NCBI RefSeq assembly: GCF_000518685.1
Contig: NZ_KI912470.1
Coordinates: 96,623 to 160,622 of the forward strand
Source: Eubacterium xylanophilum ATCC 35991
Lineage (GTDB): Bacteria; Bacillota; Clostridia; Lachnospirales; Lachnospiraceae
Direction: 5' to 3'
DNA length: 64,000 nt
Numbering within the stretch: position 1 is the stretch's first letter; every line of letters begins with the position of its first letter. Shown here piece after piece: positions 1-9,017 of the stretch. The notes beneath the pieces were generated by a model. That model had not been told where the DNA came from, made no database searches, and was given only the letters and a program-made list of their open reading frames with translations. A program made the position numbers and the translations under genes.

Positions 1-938
1 CGGATCATGCTGCAAATATTGAAGTATTGGCAAAGATGTATCCAGATATGAAGATTGTTGGAAATGCCAAGACTTTTGTATTTATGAGTCAATTCTTTGA
101 GTTTGATTTTGAGGATAGAAAAGTGGTTGTTGCTGAGGGTGATGTTCTCGATCTCGGTGCGCATAAGCTTCAATTTATCATGGCACCTATGGTTCACTGG
201 CCAGAGGTTATGATGACCTATGAGCAGACGGAGAAGGTTCTGTTTGCTGCTGATGGATTTGGAAAATTTGGTGCTCTTTCTCTCACTGCTCATGAGGATG
301 ACTGGGCTTGCGAGGCGAGAAGATACTACTTCAATATTGTTGGAAAATATGGAATGCAGGTGCAAGCGGTATTAAAGAAAGCTGCAACACTTGACATACA
401 GAAGATTTGTCCTTTGCATGGACCTGTACTCGATGAGAATCTTGGATATTATATCAATCTTTATGACACATGGAGTAGTTATAAGCCAGAGGATAAAGGT
501 ATATTGGTTGCATATGCTTCAATACATGGAAATACGGCTAAGGCCGCAGAGGAACTTGCTAAGATGTTAGAGGAAAAAGGTGCACCAAAAGTAGTTCTCA
601 GCGATGTGTGTCGAGATGATGTAGCTGAAGTGATTGAGGATGCGTTTAGATATGACAAGATGATTGTGGCGGCTTCATCATATGATGCTGGACTATTTCC
701 ACCTATGGAAGAATTTTTACATCATTTGAAGAGCAAAGCGTATCAGAATAGAGTTGTGGGAATTGTTGAAAATGGTTCATGGGCGCCTTCTGCTGCAAGA
801 ACCATGAAGTCAATTTTTGATGGAATGAAAAATTTAACAATTATTGATGATGTAGTTACAATTAAGTCAACATTGAAGGATGACTCCAGGGCAGCGCTTG
901 AGAAGCTTGCAGATGATATTATAAAGACTAATATCTAA
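1..938 (+). CDS. FprA-type flavodiiron protein, 5' end cut by window
   Basis: This is the 3' part of an A-type flavoprotein (flavodiiron protein), a cytoplasmic enzyme that reduces O2 to water or NO to N2O using electrons from rubredoxin or a similar carrier. The reading frame is open from base 3, and its first two codons, Asp-His, fit the end of the HxExDH di-iron motif of the metallo-beta-lactamase-like domain. Later iron ligands are visible as His in MVHWPE, Asp in FAADGFG and His in CPLHGP. From about base 499 a flavodoxin domain follows, with an FMN phosphate loop YASIHGNT. The first in-frame ATG (base 27) lies inside the domain, so the true start is upstream of the window. In anaerobes these proteins serve oxygen and nitrosative defence. 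Confidence 0.9.
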   Translation, partial: DHAANIEVLAKMYPDMKIVGNAKTFVFMSQFFEFDFEDRKVVVAEGDVLDLGAHKLQFIMAPMVHWPEVMMTYEQTEKVLFAADGFGKFGALSLTAHEDDWACEARRYYFNIVGKYGMQVQAVLKKAATLDIQKICPLHGPVLDENLGYYINLYDTWSSYKPEDKGILVAYASIHGNTAKAAEELAKMLEEKGAPKVVLSDVCRDDVAEVIEDAFRYDKMIVAASSYDAGLFPPMEEFLHHLKSKAYQNRVVGIVENGSWAPSAARTMKSIFDGMKNLTIIDDVVTIKSTLKDDSRAALEKLADDIIKTNI

Positions 939-969
939 TTAGAAAAATTGTATTACAAGCAGTATACAT

Positions 970-1005
970 AAAAAAAGCTTTCCGCATTTTGTGGAAAGCT
1001 TTTTT
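970..1005. terminator. Bidirectional rho-independent terminator
   Basis: A 13-bp inverted repeat AAAAAAGCTTTCC/GGAAAGCTTTTTT with a 9-base loop lies between the flavodiiron gene and the convergent PRTase-like gene. It ends in T-runs on both strands, so it can stop transcription from both sides. Confidence 0.85.
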
Positions 1006-1007
1006 GG

Positions 1008-1063
1008 GGAATCGCATATTGCTGGTCTTACTCCCTGCGGTCGTAAGACAATTATTGGAATCG
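1008..1063 (-). repeat. REP-like palindrome, copy A
   Basis: One copy of a dispersed hairpin repeat, read on the minus strand. Stem GTCTTAC/GTAAGAC encloses an 11-base segment GACCGCAGGGA, followed by the tail CAGCAATATGCGATTCC. The element is bounded by direct GGAATCG repeats (1008-1014 and 1057-1063). Other copies are at 14319-14367, 14399-14540 (three copies) and 43925-43970. It lies just past the terminator, in the gap between two convergent genes. Confidence 0.75.
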
Positions 1064-1066
1064 TTT

Positions 1067-1708
1067 TTATAAAAGCGAATATCCAAAACTGTTCACTATA
1101 GCATCTAGCTTTTTGCCTGCATGGCAGAGAGGGCATTCTGTCTGGCTGAATGACTTATAGTCATCAAAATCCGCTGTGCTAAATATGTGATTGATTTTAT
1201 GTCCGTCAATCTCATCAGCAGCGGAGAAAATCGCTGAAATACCCTGGATAATACCGCCGTAGTACTCGATGCACTGCAAGCTCTGAGAAATAGTCTTACC
1301 TGTTGTTGCAGAAGCGAGGAGTAACAGAATATTTTTGTTCCTTACCATCGGCTGAATATTATCTCTAAACATCATCTGTCCGCTAGAGTTGAACTCGGGT
1401 TCGATAACATAGATACTCTGATGCATATTCATGGACATTACGCCAGCTTCGGTTAGCTTTTCTGCGAGGAAAGCACCGATAACATAGCAGCCGTCCATAC
1501 ATATTACTGTATCGATTGGCTTGTTGTACTGATAATCCTTGGCCATTGTCTTTGCAACTTCGTAAGATTCTCGCTGACCGGATTTTAATCTCGTCATATC
1601 CATATAATAATTGATATGTGAGTGTGTTGTTGCAAAGTGTCCGGGCATAACCTTAAGGATAATCTTTGAATTGTGTTTAGATGGTATCTTGATTTCGTTT
1701 TCTAGCAT
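1067..1708 (-). CDS. Phosphoribosyltransferase-like protein with degenerate PRPP motif
   Basis: A 213-residue protein with the general layout of an orotate-type phosphoribosyltransferase, probably cytoplasmic. The PRPP-binding stretch is recognisable as ILLLLASATTGKT, but the two acidic residues that normally precede the TTG loop (as in VDDVITTG) are Leu and Ala here. An early VICMDGCYVIGAFLAEKL strand-helix and a C-terminal CPLCHAGKKLD Cys pair are also visible. A strong ribosome site AAGGAGG lies 7 bases before the ATG. It is a single gene transcribed towards the flavodiiron gene. The family assignment rests on fold-like pattern only. A non-catalytic or altered-substrate role is possible. 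Confidence 0.6.
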   Translation of the reverse strand: MLENEIKIPSKHNSKIILKVMPGHFATTHSHINYYMDMTRLKSGQRESYEVAKTMAKDYQYNKPIDTVICMDGCYVIGAFLAEKLTEAGVMSMNMHQSIYVIEPEFNSSGQMMFRDNIQPMVRNKNILLLLASATTGKTISQSLQCIEYYGGIIQGISAIFSAADEIDGHKINHIFSTADFDDYKSFSQTECPLCHAGKKLDAIVNSFGYSLL

Positions 1709-1830
1709 TTTTGTACCTCCTTGTGGTTGTATATTAATAAGTTCTCATATAATATTCGCAATTCAAACTATGTATGAAACATCGTGATTACAGGGATTAA
1801 AGGAGTATATGATAAAAATATATTTTTGTA

Positions 1831-2199
1831 TTACCTTGCAGAAGTATTATCTATTTCATCCTCTGATTCCTGTGAATCAATAGAGTCAGTTTCTTCGGAG
1901 TCGTCTTCCTTTATTTTCGGTGGCATAGATAAATATGCCAAGATAAATAGGAGGATTGACATGACAATTGGCGCGGCATATATGCCATTTTTTATAGTAT
2001 CGCTGATTTGAACTCTTGGATTTTGGAAATATACAAAAATAGCAATATAGATGCCAAATATGATTGTTCCAAGAACGATTCCTAGAATCCTTCCTATGTT
2101 CTTGCCTTTGAACCAGGCTTTTAGCAGGCAATATACAACTGTATATGCGAGTGCTCCATCGATGATGGCGAATAGTAACCAGCCAATTGGAATTCCCAT
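1831..2199 (-). CDS. Small membrane protein of unknown function
   Basis: A 122-residue protein with three predicted membrane segments (roughly residues 4-28, 36-58 and 72-92). A highly acidic, Ser-rich cytoplasmic or exported tail of about 30 residues ends in DEIDNTSAR. I do not recognise a family. The start is supported by AAAGGAG six bases upstream on the minus strand, and a good minus-strand promoter lies at 2257-2286. It appears to be transcribed alone, ahead of the PRTase-like gene. An AT-rich weak hairpin just after the stop (around 1808-1828) could end its message. Confidence 0.65.
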   Translation of the reverse strand: MGIPIGWLLFAIIDGALAYTVVYCLLKAWFKGKNIGRILGIVLGTIIFGIYIAIFVYFQNPRVQISDTIKNGIYAAPIVMSILLFILAYLSMPPKIKEDDSEETDSIDSQESEDEIDNTSAR

Positions 2200-2256
2200 G
2201 ATAGCTCCTTTTCATACGTTAAATCACATATATACTAGTGTTAAATTACACATAAT

Positions 2257-2286
2257 ATTATACTACAACTATAGTATGTTTGGCAA
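2257..2286 (-). promoter_or_regulatory. Sigma-A-type promoter for the small membrane protein
   Basis: Read on the minus strand: TTGCCA (2281-2286), an 18-base spacer, then TATAAT (2257-2262). This lies about 58 bases upstream of the start codon at 2199. Confidence 0.55.
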
Positions 2287-2341
2287 CAAGAAAATGATAT
2301 GCATAAAATATGTACTTTTTTTAAAAAGAATGGTCAGTTAT

Positions 2342-2371
2342 ATTGACATTTTTCTTGCTTTATGGTATTTT
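2342..2371 (+). promoter_or_regulatory. Promoter for tRNA-Leu
   Basis: A TTGACA box (2342-2347), an 18-base spacer and TATTTT (2366-2371) stand about 10 bases before the first base of the tRNA, which is the expected place for a tRNA promoter. Confidence 0.6.
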
Positions 2372-2381
2372 TAATAGGTAT

Positions 2382-2465
2382 GCAGGAATGGCGGAATTGG
2401 CAGACGCGCACGGTTCAGGTCCGTGTGGTAGCAATACCATGAGGGTTCAAGTCCCTTTTCCTGCA
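2382..2465 (+). tRNA. tRNA-Leu (anticodon CAG)
   Basis: An 84-base class II tRNA. The acceptor stem GCAGGAA (2382-2388) pairs with TTCCTGC (2458-2464), followed by discriminator A. The anticodon arm is CACGG-TTCAGGT-CCGTG, with CAG in the loop. A long variable arm TGGTA-GCAA-TACCA and a T-arm with GGTTCAA are present. The 3' CCA is not encoded. It decodes CUG leucine codons and stands alone between the divergent small membrane gene and the foldase gene. Confidence 0.97.
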
Positions 2466-2512
2466 TCCTTTTATCTAAAAGGAAATATAGACTATGATTT
2501 ATGGAGGAAGTC

Positions 2513-3727
2513 ATGAACAGTTCAAAGAAATTGGCAAAAAATGATGGTGTGGGAAAAGACACTAATGATGTTGTAGAAATCGGAGGATTAGGAGAACTTA
2601 ACAAGTATAAGGTTCTGGGGATTATCGGAATACTCGTGATTCTAGTTTTAGGTGTAGGTATTTGTTACATGCAGTTGAGACCTCGTGCAATCCTCGAAGT
2701 GACAAGAACAGATGGAACAAACAAGGCAAGTGAAACTGTATATCTCAAAGATGCTATGTACAACATAGCTAGCGTTGAGAACCAGTATAATGCATATAGC
2801 AGCATTTATCAGCAGCTTTATGGCTCAACTTATTGGGAAATGGAAGATGCCGATGGTAAGGGTCGTGATGGCTCTAGTGCAGCAAAGAAGCAGATTATGG
2901 ATACAATTAAGCAGGAGACTGTTCTCTCAATGGAAGCTAAGGCGCTTGGATATAGCCTTACTGATGCAGAGAAGAAACCTCTTCAGGATCAGGCCAAGAA
3001 ATTCGTAGATGGTTTGACAGACAGCCAGAAAAAGCTTGATGGGCTTGATACTAAGACAATTGAGAAAGTTTTGGAGAGAAGTGCTCTTGCTGATAAGTAT
3101 CGTAACATCATCCTTTCCGAGAGCGGTTTCAAGGAGGATGAGGTAAAGGCCACAGTTGACAAGAAGGAATTCCGTCAGTATGATCTTCAGTATTATATGA
3201 TTAGCAATACAAAAGATGATAAGGATGTAGATAAGGCAACTAAGGCTAAGAACTTTAAGGCAATGCAGGAGCTCAAGAAGAAGGCTGAAAAGACAAAGGA
3301 CTTCTCTAAGCTTGTATTGGCAACAACAGGCGCTGGTGCAGTAAGTGCAAGTGCTATCAGCGGTGACAGTGTGTCTGCAGAGGAGAGCGGAATTAATGCA
3401 ATGAAGACAGAAAAGATTATTGCAAAAGATATCAATGAATCTTCATTCCTTGACAAGAAGACGAGAAAACAGCTTATCAAGATGAAGAAGGGCGAGATCT
3501 CAGATGTTATCGAGGGAAGTGATGGATATTACTTGGTTCGCATGGACAATGATAATAGCACAGAGGCATATGATCAGGAGTGCGAGTCAGTGGTAAATGA
3601 AGAGAAAGATAATAAAGTTAAAGCAAAGCTCAAAGAGATATTGCCTAAGTATCAGATTGAAGTTCAGGCATATTGGAAGAAGCGTGTAAATATCGGTTAT
3701 ATGACAAGTGATGGCGCTGTACAATAG
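2513..3727 (+). CDS. Membrane-anchored PpiC/SurA-like peptidyl-prolyl isomerase
   Basis: A 404-residue protein with a short Lys-rich cytoplasmic N-terminus, one membrane anchor (about residues 36-57, GIIGILVILVLGVGICYM) and a long extracytoplasmic region. It resembles PrsA/SurA foldases: a helical N-terminal lobe, then a C-terminal parvulin-like region ending in KGEISDVIEGSDGYYLVRM, the usual parvulin end pattern. It probably helps fold exported proteins. The start at 2513 is chosen because GGAGGA lies five bases before it. An in-frame ATG at 2501 has no ribosome site. There is no lipobox, so the anchor is a transmembrane helix, unlike classical PrsA lipoproteins. It is followed 36 bases later by purL. 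Confidence 0.75.
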   Translation: MNSSKKLAKNDGVGKDTNDVVEIGGLGELNKYKVLGIIGILVILVLGVGICYMQLRPRAILEVTRTDGTNKASETVYLKDAMYNIASVENQYNAYSSIYQQLYGSTYWEMEDADGKGRDGSSAAKKQIMDTIKQETVLSMEAKALGYSLTDAEKKPLQDQAKKFVDGLTDSQKKLDGLDTKTIEKVLERSALADKYRNIILSESGFKEDEVKATVDKKEFRQYDLQYYMISNTKDDKDVDKATKAKNFKAMQELKKKAEKTKDFSKLVLATTGAGAVSASAISGDSVSAEESGINAMKTEKIIAKDINESSFLDKKTRKQLIKMKKGEISDVIEGSDGYYLVRMDNDNSTEAYDQECESVVNEEKDNKVKAKLKEILPKYQIEVQAYWKKRVNIGYMTSDGAVQ

Positions 3728-3763
3728 TGAGCGCTTGCAAGTTTAAGAAAAGGAGAAGCGAGC

Positions 3764-6700
3764 ATGGCTAATGTTAAGAGAATTTATGTAGAGAAAAAGG
3801 ATTCCTATGCAGTTGCTGCAAAGGATTTACATAATGAGATTAAGGAATATCTTGGAATTACAGGTATTGACAAGGTAAGAGTACTCATTAGATATGACAT
3901 TGAGCGCGTTACTGATGAAACATATAAGAAATCACTTTCTACAGTTTTTTCAGAACCACCGGTGGATTTTCTTTATGAGAATGATTTTGACAAAGATGCA
4001 GATGATTTGATATTTTCCGTGGAGTATCTTCCCGGTCAGTTTGATCAGAGAGCAGATTCTGCAGAGCAGTGTGTGAAGCTTCTCAATGAGAAAGAAGAGC
4101 CTATCATTCACTCAGCAACAACCTATGTGTTGCATGGACATATTACAGATGAAGAGTTTTCAAAGATTAAGGAGTATTGTATCAACCCAGTCGATTCAAG
4201 AGAGACTGATGAGACGGTACCTGAGACTTTGGTTACTCAGTTTGATGAGCCGGAAGATGTAATCATATTTGACGGATTCAAGGATATGGAAGAGAGTAAG
4301 CTGAAGGAGCTATATGATTCTCTTGGACTTGCAATGACATTCAAGGATTTCCTACATATTCAGAAATATTTTAAGGGAGAAGAGGACCGCGATCCAAGTA
4401 TGACAGAGATTCGCGTTCTCGATACATATTGGTCAGACCATTGTCGCCATACAACATTTTTGACAGAATTAAAGAATGTTAATATTGAGGGCGGCGATTA
4501 CGTTGAGCCTATTAAGAAGACTTTTGATGAGTATAAAGCTCAGCATGAGGAATTATATAAAGGTAAGGATGGCAAGTTCGTATCACTTATGGACATTGCA
4601 CTTCTCGCAATGAAAAAGCTTCGTAAAGAGGGCAAGTTGGAGGATATGGAAGTATCTGATGAAATCAATGCTTGTTCAATCGTAGTTCCTGTAGAAATCG
4701 ATTATGAAGATGGCAAAGGCCCTGTAACAGAAGAGTGGCTTGTGTTCTTTAAGAATGAGACACACAATCATCCTACAGAGATTGAGCCATTTGGTGGAGC
4801 TGCCACATGTTTAGGTGGAGCTATCAGAGACCCATTGTCAGGTCGTGGATACGTATATCAGGCCATGCGTGTTACCGGCGCTGCAGATCCAACAAAGCCA
4901 CTGTCTGAGACTCTCACAGGTAAGCTTGCGCAGAGAAAGATCGTAACAGGTGCTGCAAGTGGTTATAGTTCATATGGTAACCAGATTGGTCTTGCTACAG
5001 GATTGGTTGATGAGATTTATCATCCAAATTACGTTGCCAAGAGAATGGAGATTGGTGCTGTTATGGGAGCTGCACCAAGAAGAAATGTAATTAGAGAGAA
5101 TTCAGATCCAGATGATGTTATCATCCTTCTCGGCGGAAGAACAGGTCGTGATGGATGTGGTGGAGCAACAGGTTCTTCTAAAGCACACAACACAGAGTCT
5201 ATTGACACATGTGGTGCAGAGGTTCAGAAGGGAAATGCTCCTACAGAGAGAAAGATTCAGAGACTCTTCAGAAGAGAAGAGGTTAGTAAGATTATAAAGA
5301 AATGTAATGACTTTGGTGCTGGTGGAGTTTCAGTTGCTATCGGTGAATTGGCTGATGGTTTGACTGTTGACCTAGATAAGGTACCTAAGAAGTATGCTGG
5401 TCTTGACGGAACAGAGTTGGCTATTTCTGAGTCACAGGAGAGAATGGCTATCGTCGTTGATCCAAGTGATGTAGATAAGATGCTTGGATTTGCTGAAGAG
5501 GAGAATCTCGAGGCCGTTCCGGTTGCAGTTGTAACAGAAGATCCTCGCTTGATCCTCAAGTGGAGAGGCAAGGAGATAGTTAATATTTCAAGGGCATTTC
5601 TTGATACCAACGGAGCTCATCAGGAAACAGATGTTGTTGTAAAGACTCCATCTAAAGCTGATAATTATATTAATAGAGATATTAAAGTTGATGGATTTAA
5701 GAGTGCTTTCCTCAGTAAGATTGCAGAACTCAATGCTTGTTCGAAAAAAGGTTTGGTAGAGATGTTTGATAGCTCTATCGGAGCAGGAACAGTTGATATG
5801 CCATATGGTGGTAAATATCAGTTGACACCAATTCAGACCATGATTGCTAAGCTTCCTGTAATCAAGGGAAAGACAGATGTTGTAACTATGATGAGTTACG
5901 GCATGGATCCATATCTAATGAGCTGGAGCCCATACCACGGTTCACAGTATGCTATTCTTTCATCAGTTGCAAAGATTGTTGCAGCCGGTGGTGATTTTAA
6001 GAAGATTAGATTTACTTTCCAGGAGTACTTCAAGAGAATGACAAGTGATCCGGAGCGTTGGGGAGAGCCGATGGCTGCATTGCTTGGTGCATATGATGCT
6101 CAGGTTAAGTTAGGGCTTCCATCAATTGGTGGAAAGGACAGTATGTCCGGAACATTTAATGATATTGATGTTCCACCAACATTGTGTTCATTCGCTGTAG
6201 ATGTGGCTAAGCTTTCAGATGTTATTACCAATGAGTTCAAGGCTGCCGGTCATAGAATTGTTAAGTTCACAATAGCTAAGGATCAGTATGATTTACCGGA
6301 ATTTGACAAGATTATGGAGCAGTATGACAAGATTCATAAGCTTATTCTTGATGGTGTTATCAAGTCTGCATATGCCCTCGATGGAAATGGTGTGGCAGAT
6401 GCAGTTGCTAAGATGGCATTTGGTAATAAGATTGGTGCCAAGTTCTGCAAGCACAAAGATTTGGAATATTTCTTCAAGCCTGCGTATGGCGAAATCATTG
6501 CAGAGATAGAAGAAGAAGACTTAGCTAAGCTTGATGAAATCGGTGTTGAATATGATAGAATTGGTAAGACACTCGATGAGGCTAAGTTTGAGTGTAGAGA
6601 TGAAGAAGTATCTATGGAAGAGGCCTTGAAGGCTTGGACCGGAACACTTGAGAAAGTATTCCCAACTCGATCAGGAGTTGAGCAAACCAAGATTGAGACA

Positions 6701-7546
6701 GGACTCTATGATACAAAAGATATATATGTATGTAAGAATAAAGTTGCAAAACCTAAGGTATTTGTTCCTGTATTCCCTGGTACAAACTGCGAGTATGACA
6801 CTATTAAAGCATTTGAAGCAGCAGGTGCCGACACAGAGAGTATTGTATTTAAGAACATGACAGAGCAGAATATCGCCGACAGCGTAGATGCTTTTGAGAA
6901 AGCTATTAAGGATTCTCAGATTCTCATGTTCTCAGGCGGATTTAGTGCAGGTGATGAGCCAGATGGTTCAGCTAAGTTCATCACATCAATCTTCAGAAAT
7001 GAGAAGATCAAAGATGCAGTTCACCAATTGCTTCAGGAGAGAGATGGACTTGTACTTGGTATCTGTAATGGATTCCAGGCACTTATAAAGTTGGGACTTG
7101 TACCATATGGTGAGATTAAAACTCAAGAAGATAATTCACCAACCCTTACTACTAACAGTATTGGCAGACATATCAGCAAGTCTGTTTATACTAAGGTAGT
7201 GACAAACAAGTCTCCATGGCTACAAAAGGCAACACTTGGCGGTGTATATTCTATTCCTGCATCTCATGGTGAGGGAAGATTTGTAGCAGACAAAGAGTGG
7301 ATTGACAAGCTCTTTGCCAATGGACAGGTAGCAACTCAGTACGTGGATGTTGATGGAAATCCTACAATGGATGAAGATTATAATCCTAACGGATCTTATG
7401 GAGCTATCGAGGGAATCACAAGTCCAGATGGACGTGTTCTCGGTAAGATGGCTCACTCTGAGAGACGTGGTGATGGAGTCGCTATAAATATATTCGGTAA
7501 TCAGAATCAACTTATATTTGAAAGTGGAGTTGAATACTTCAAATAA
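3764..7546 (+). CDS. purL: Phosphoribosylformylglycinamidine synthase, single-chain type
   Basis: PurL carries out the fourth step of de novo purine synthesis: FGAR + ATP + Gln to FGAM. The 1260-residue chain is close to the usual length of the fused form (about 1250-1300). It holds an N-terminal PurS-like region, two AIRS-type ATP-binding halves (motifs TYWSDHCRHTTF, FKNETHNHPTEIEPFGGAAT and GGKDSMSGTF), and a C-terminal glutaminase from about residue 1000. The nucleophile Cys1101 is in GICNGFQ, and the His-Glu pair is in SHGEGRF. AAAGGAG precedes the ATG. No purine riboswitch is visible in the 36-base gap before it. The gene sits apart from other pur genes, and small membrane genes follow within 12 bases. 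Confidence 0.97.
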   Translation: MANVKRIYVEKKDSYAVAAKDLHNEIKEYLGITGIDKVRVLIRYDIERVTDETYKKSLSTVFSEPPVDFLYENDFDKDADDLIFSVEYLPGQFDQRADSAEQCVKLLNEKEEPIIHSATTYVLHGHITDEEFSKIKEYCINPVDSRETDETVPETLVTQFDEPEDVIIFDGFKDMEESKLKELYDSLGLAMTFKDFLHIQKYFKGEEDRDPSMTEIRVLDTYWSDHCRHTTFLTELKNVNIEGGDYVEPIKKTFDEYKAQHEELYKGKDGKFVSLMDIALLAMKKLRKEGKLEDMEVSDEINACSIVVPVEIDYEDGKGPVTEEWLVFFKNETHNHPTEIEPFGGAATCLGGAIRDPLSGRGYVYQAMRVTGAADPTKPLSETLTGKLAQRKIVTGAASGYSSYGNQIGLATGLVDEIYHPNYVAKRMEIGAVMGAAPRRNVIRENSDPDDVIILLGGRTGRDGCGGATGSSKAHNTESIDTCGAEVQKGNAPTERKIQRLFRREEVSKIIKKCNDFGAGGVSVAIGELADGLTVDLDKVPKKYAGLDGTELAISESQERMAIVVDPSDVDKMLGFAEEENLEAVPVAVVTEDPRLILKWRGKEIVNISRAFLDTNGAHQETDVVVKTPSKADNYINRDIKVDGFKSAFLSKIAELNACSKKGLVEMFDSSIGAGTVDMPYGGKYQLTPIQTMIAKLPVIKGKTDVVTMMSYGMDPYLMSWSPYHGSQYAILSSVAKIVAAGGDFKKIRFTFQEYFKRMTSDPERWGEPMAALLGAYDAQVKLGLPSIGGKDSMSGTFNDIDVPPTLCSFAVDVAKLSDVITNEFKAAGHRIVKFTIAKDQYDLPEFDKIMEQYDKIHKLILDGVIKSAYALDGNGVADAVAKMAFGNKIGAKFCKHKDLEYFFKPAYGEIIAEIEEEDLAKLDEIGVEYDRIGKTLDEAKFECRDEEVSMEEALKAWTGTLEKVFPTRSGVEQTKIETGLYDTKDIYVCKNKVAKPKVFVPVFPGTNCEYDTIKAFEAAGADTESIVFKNMTEQNIADSVDAFEKAIKDSQILMFSGGFSAGDEPDGSAKFITSIFRNEKIKDAVHQLLQERDGLVLGICNGFQALIKLGLVPYGEIKTQEDNSPTLTTNSIGRHISKSVYTKVVTNKSPWLQKATLGGVYSIPASHGEGRFVADKEWIDKLFANGQVATQYVDVDGNPTMDEDYNPNGSYGAIEGITSPDGRVLGKMAHSERRGDGVAINIFGNQNQLIFESGVEYFK

Positions 7547-7558
7547 CAAGGAGATTGC

Positions 7559-7984
7559 ATGTTAAGTGAAGAAAAAATCATTCTTATGACCAGGCTCGCT
7601 GAGTTTGAACAGGGAGCTGGTCAGATTGATTTAAAAAGAACGAATTATTATAAAACTGACTACATAAGGTGGCAAATTATCAAAACACTTCTCTCGGTTA
7701 CGGGAGCAGTGTTTTTGGTGCTTTTATTAGTTGCATTGTATAATGCGGAATATTTAATAACTAATGCGTTGGAACTTGACTTTGTAAATATTGGAAAATA
7801 TATTCTCGTTATTTACATTGGAACCTCAATTTTTTTCGTATGTTTGACGATAGCTATTTCATCAATACAATACGAGCAATCCAAAAGGCGCGTCAAGGAG
7901 TATTATGCAAATATGAACAACTTGATGGAGTACTATGAGGAAGAAGAGAATAACAGCAACAAAAAGGAGGATATGTTCCCATGA
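7559..7984 (+). CDS. Small two-helix membrane protein, unknown
   Basis: A 141-residue protein with two predicted membrane helices (about residues 40-62 and 79-102). A charged N-terminal region lies before them, and an acidic, Asn/Lys-rich coiled tail (EYYEEEENNSNKKED) after. I recognise no family. It starts 12 bases after purL behind AAGGAGA, and its last codons overlap the next gene by four bases (ATGA). It is therefore probably translated together with that polytopic protein and with cdaA-cdaR downstream. Confidence 0.7.
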   Translation: MLSEEKIILMTRLAEFEQGAGQIDLKRTNYYKTDYIRWQIIKTLLSVTGAVFLVLLLVALYNAEYLITNALELDFVNIGKYILVIYIGTSIFFVCLTIAISSIQYEQSKRRVKEYYANMNNLMEYYEEEENNSNKKEDMFP

Positions 7985-8997
7985 TGACTTTACTCGTTCT
8001 AGAGTCCAAGCTAAAAAATATCTATGCGAGATATTCTCGTTGGATTAGAATAATTGTCAAGTTTATTATCGGGATTAGTATTACTCTGGTTGTTGGAAAT
8101 ACGATGCCATATAATCCCATGGTATGCGATAATATTATGCTATTGTCGCTTGTACTTGGATTTCTGATTGCACTGACACCTGATTCAGTCGGAATATTTT
8201 TGGCTTCGGCTGTGGTTGTAGCTCAGGTTATGTATATTTCAATAATAATGGCAGTGGTATTTCTCTCTGTAGTGATTATATATATTTTGCTATTTGGCAG
8301 ATTTGATGAGGGACAGAGTCTGTTTATAGTATGCTTGTTGCTATTTTGGACTATTGATCAACCCTATGCATTTCCGATTATAATTGCATTGCTTGGAACA
8401 GTTGCTTATGTTCCGGCATGTATAATAGGAGTTTTACTCCATTATGTCATCAGCGGAATCAAGGAATATCATCTTTTGACTATGGGAAAAGTTGAAGCTC
8501 CAAGTCAGATTGAAGGATTGAGATTTATTGTGGATTATATCGCAAGAAACAGAGAAATGCTCCTTTATATGGGATTGTTTTCAGTAGTTATTGTATTGGT
8601 ATTTATCCTTCGCAAGAGAAGTTATAATTATGCTTCATATGTGGCAATTGCAGTTGGTCTGATTGTCTCTGCTGTGGGAATGATTGTTGGTGATACTATG
8701 CTTGGAACTAAAACTGATATAGTTAAACTTCTGATAGCTATGTTGGTTGCGGCTATATTGTCCATCATAGTTCAGTTCTTTAGGATGAACCTAAATTACT
8801 CGGGTGTTAGGATGCTACAATTCCATGACGATGAGTATTATTACTATGTGAAGGCCATTCCAAAAATCAAAGTTGAGGCCAAGGATAAGACTATAAAAAA
8901 TATTAAGGATTTGGAGCCGGAGGCGATAGATCTGCAGGATAAGATAGAAAAAACATTAGAAGAGGATTTGGAAGCAGAGAATCTTAAGAAGAAATAA
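7981..8997 (+). CDS. Polytopic membrane protein of unknown function upstream of cdaA
   Basis: A 338-residue integral membrane protein with roughly eight to ten hydrophobic segments between residues 20 and 265. It ends in a charged cytoplasmic tail of about 60 residues rich in Lys and Glu. No transporter signature is recognised. Its ATG overlaps the preceding stop, and AGGAGG lies 10 bases upstream. Twenty bases separate it from the cdaA start, so the arrangement is two unknown membrane proteins followed by cdaA-cdaR. A role tied to c-di-AMP or cell-envelope control is suggested only by position. Confidence 0.7.
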   Translation: MMTLLVLESKLKNIYARYSRWIRIIVKFIIGISITLVVGNTMPYNPMVCDNIMLLSLVLGFLIALTPDSVGIFLASAVVVAQVMYISIIMAVVFLSVVIIYILLFGRFDEGQSLFIVCLLLFWTIDQPYAFPIIIALLGTVAYVPACIIGVLLHYVISGIKEYHLLTMGKVEAPSQIEGLRFIVDYIARNREMLLYMGLFSVVIVLVFILRKRSYNYASYVAIAVGLIVSAVGMIVGDTMLGTKTDIVKLLIAMLVAAILSIIVQFFRMNLNYSGVRMLQFHDDEYYYYVKAIPKIKVEAKDKTIKNIKDLEPEAIDLQDKIEKTLEEDLEAENLKKK

Positions 8998-9017
8998 AAC
9001 TAAGTGAGGTGGAAAGC

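Noticed and set aside
1784-2374. Plus-strand reading frames opposite the small membrane gene
   Set aside because: They have no ribosome site and lie over the better supported minus-strand gene with its own promoter and start signal.
5257-5610. Minus-strand frames within purL and other long genes
   Set aside because: These are shadows of well-supported genes on the other strand, with low-complexity Ser-rich translations and no start signals.
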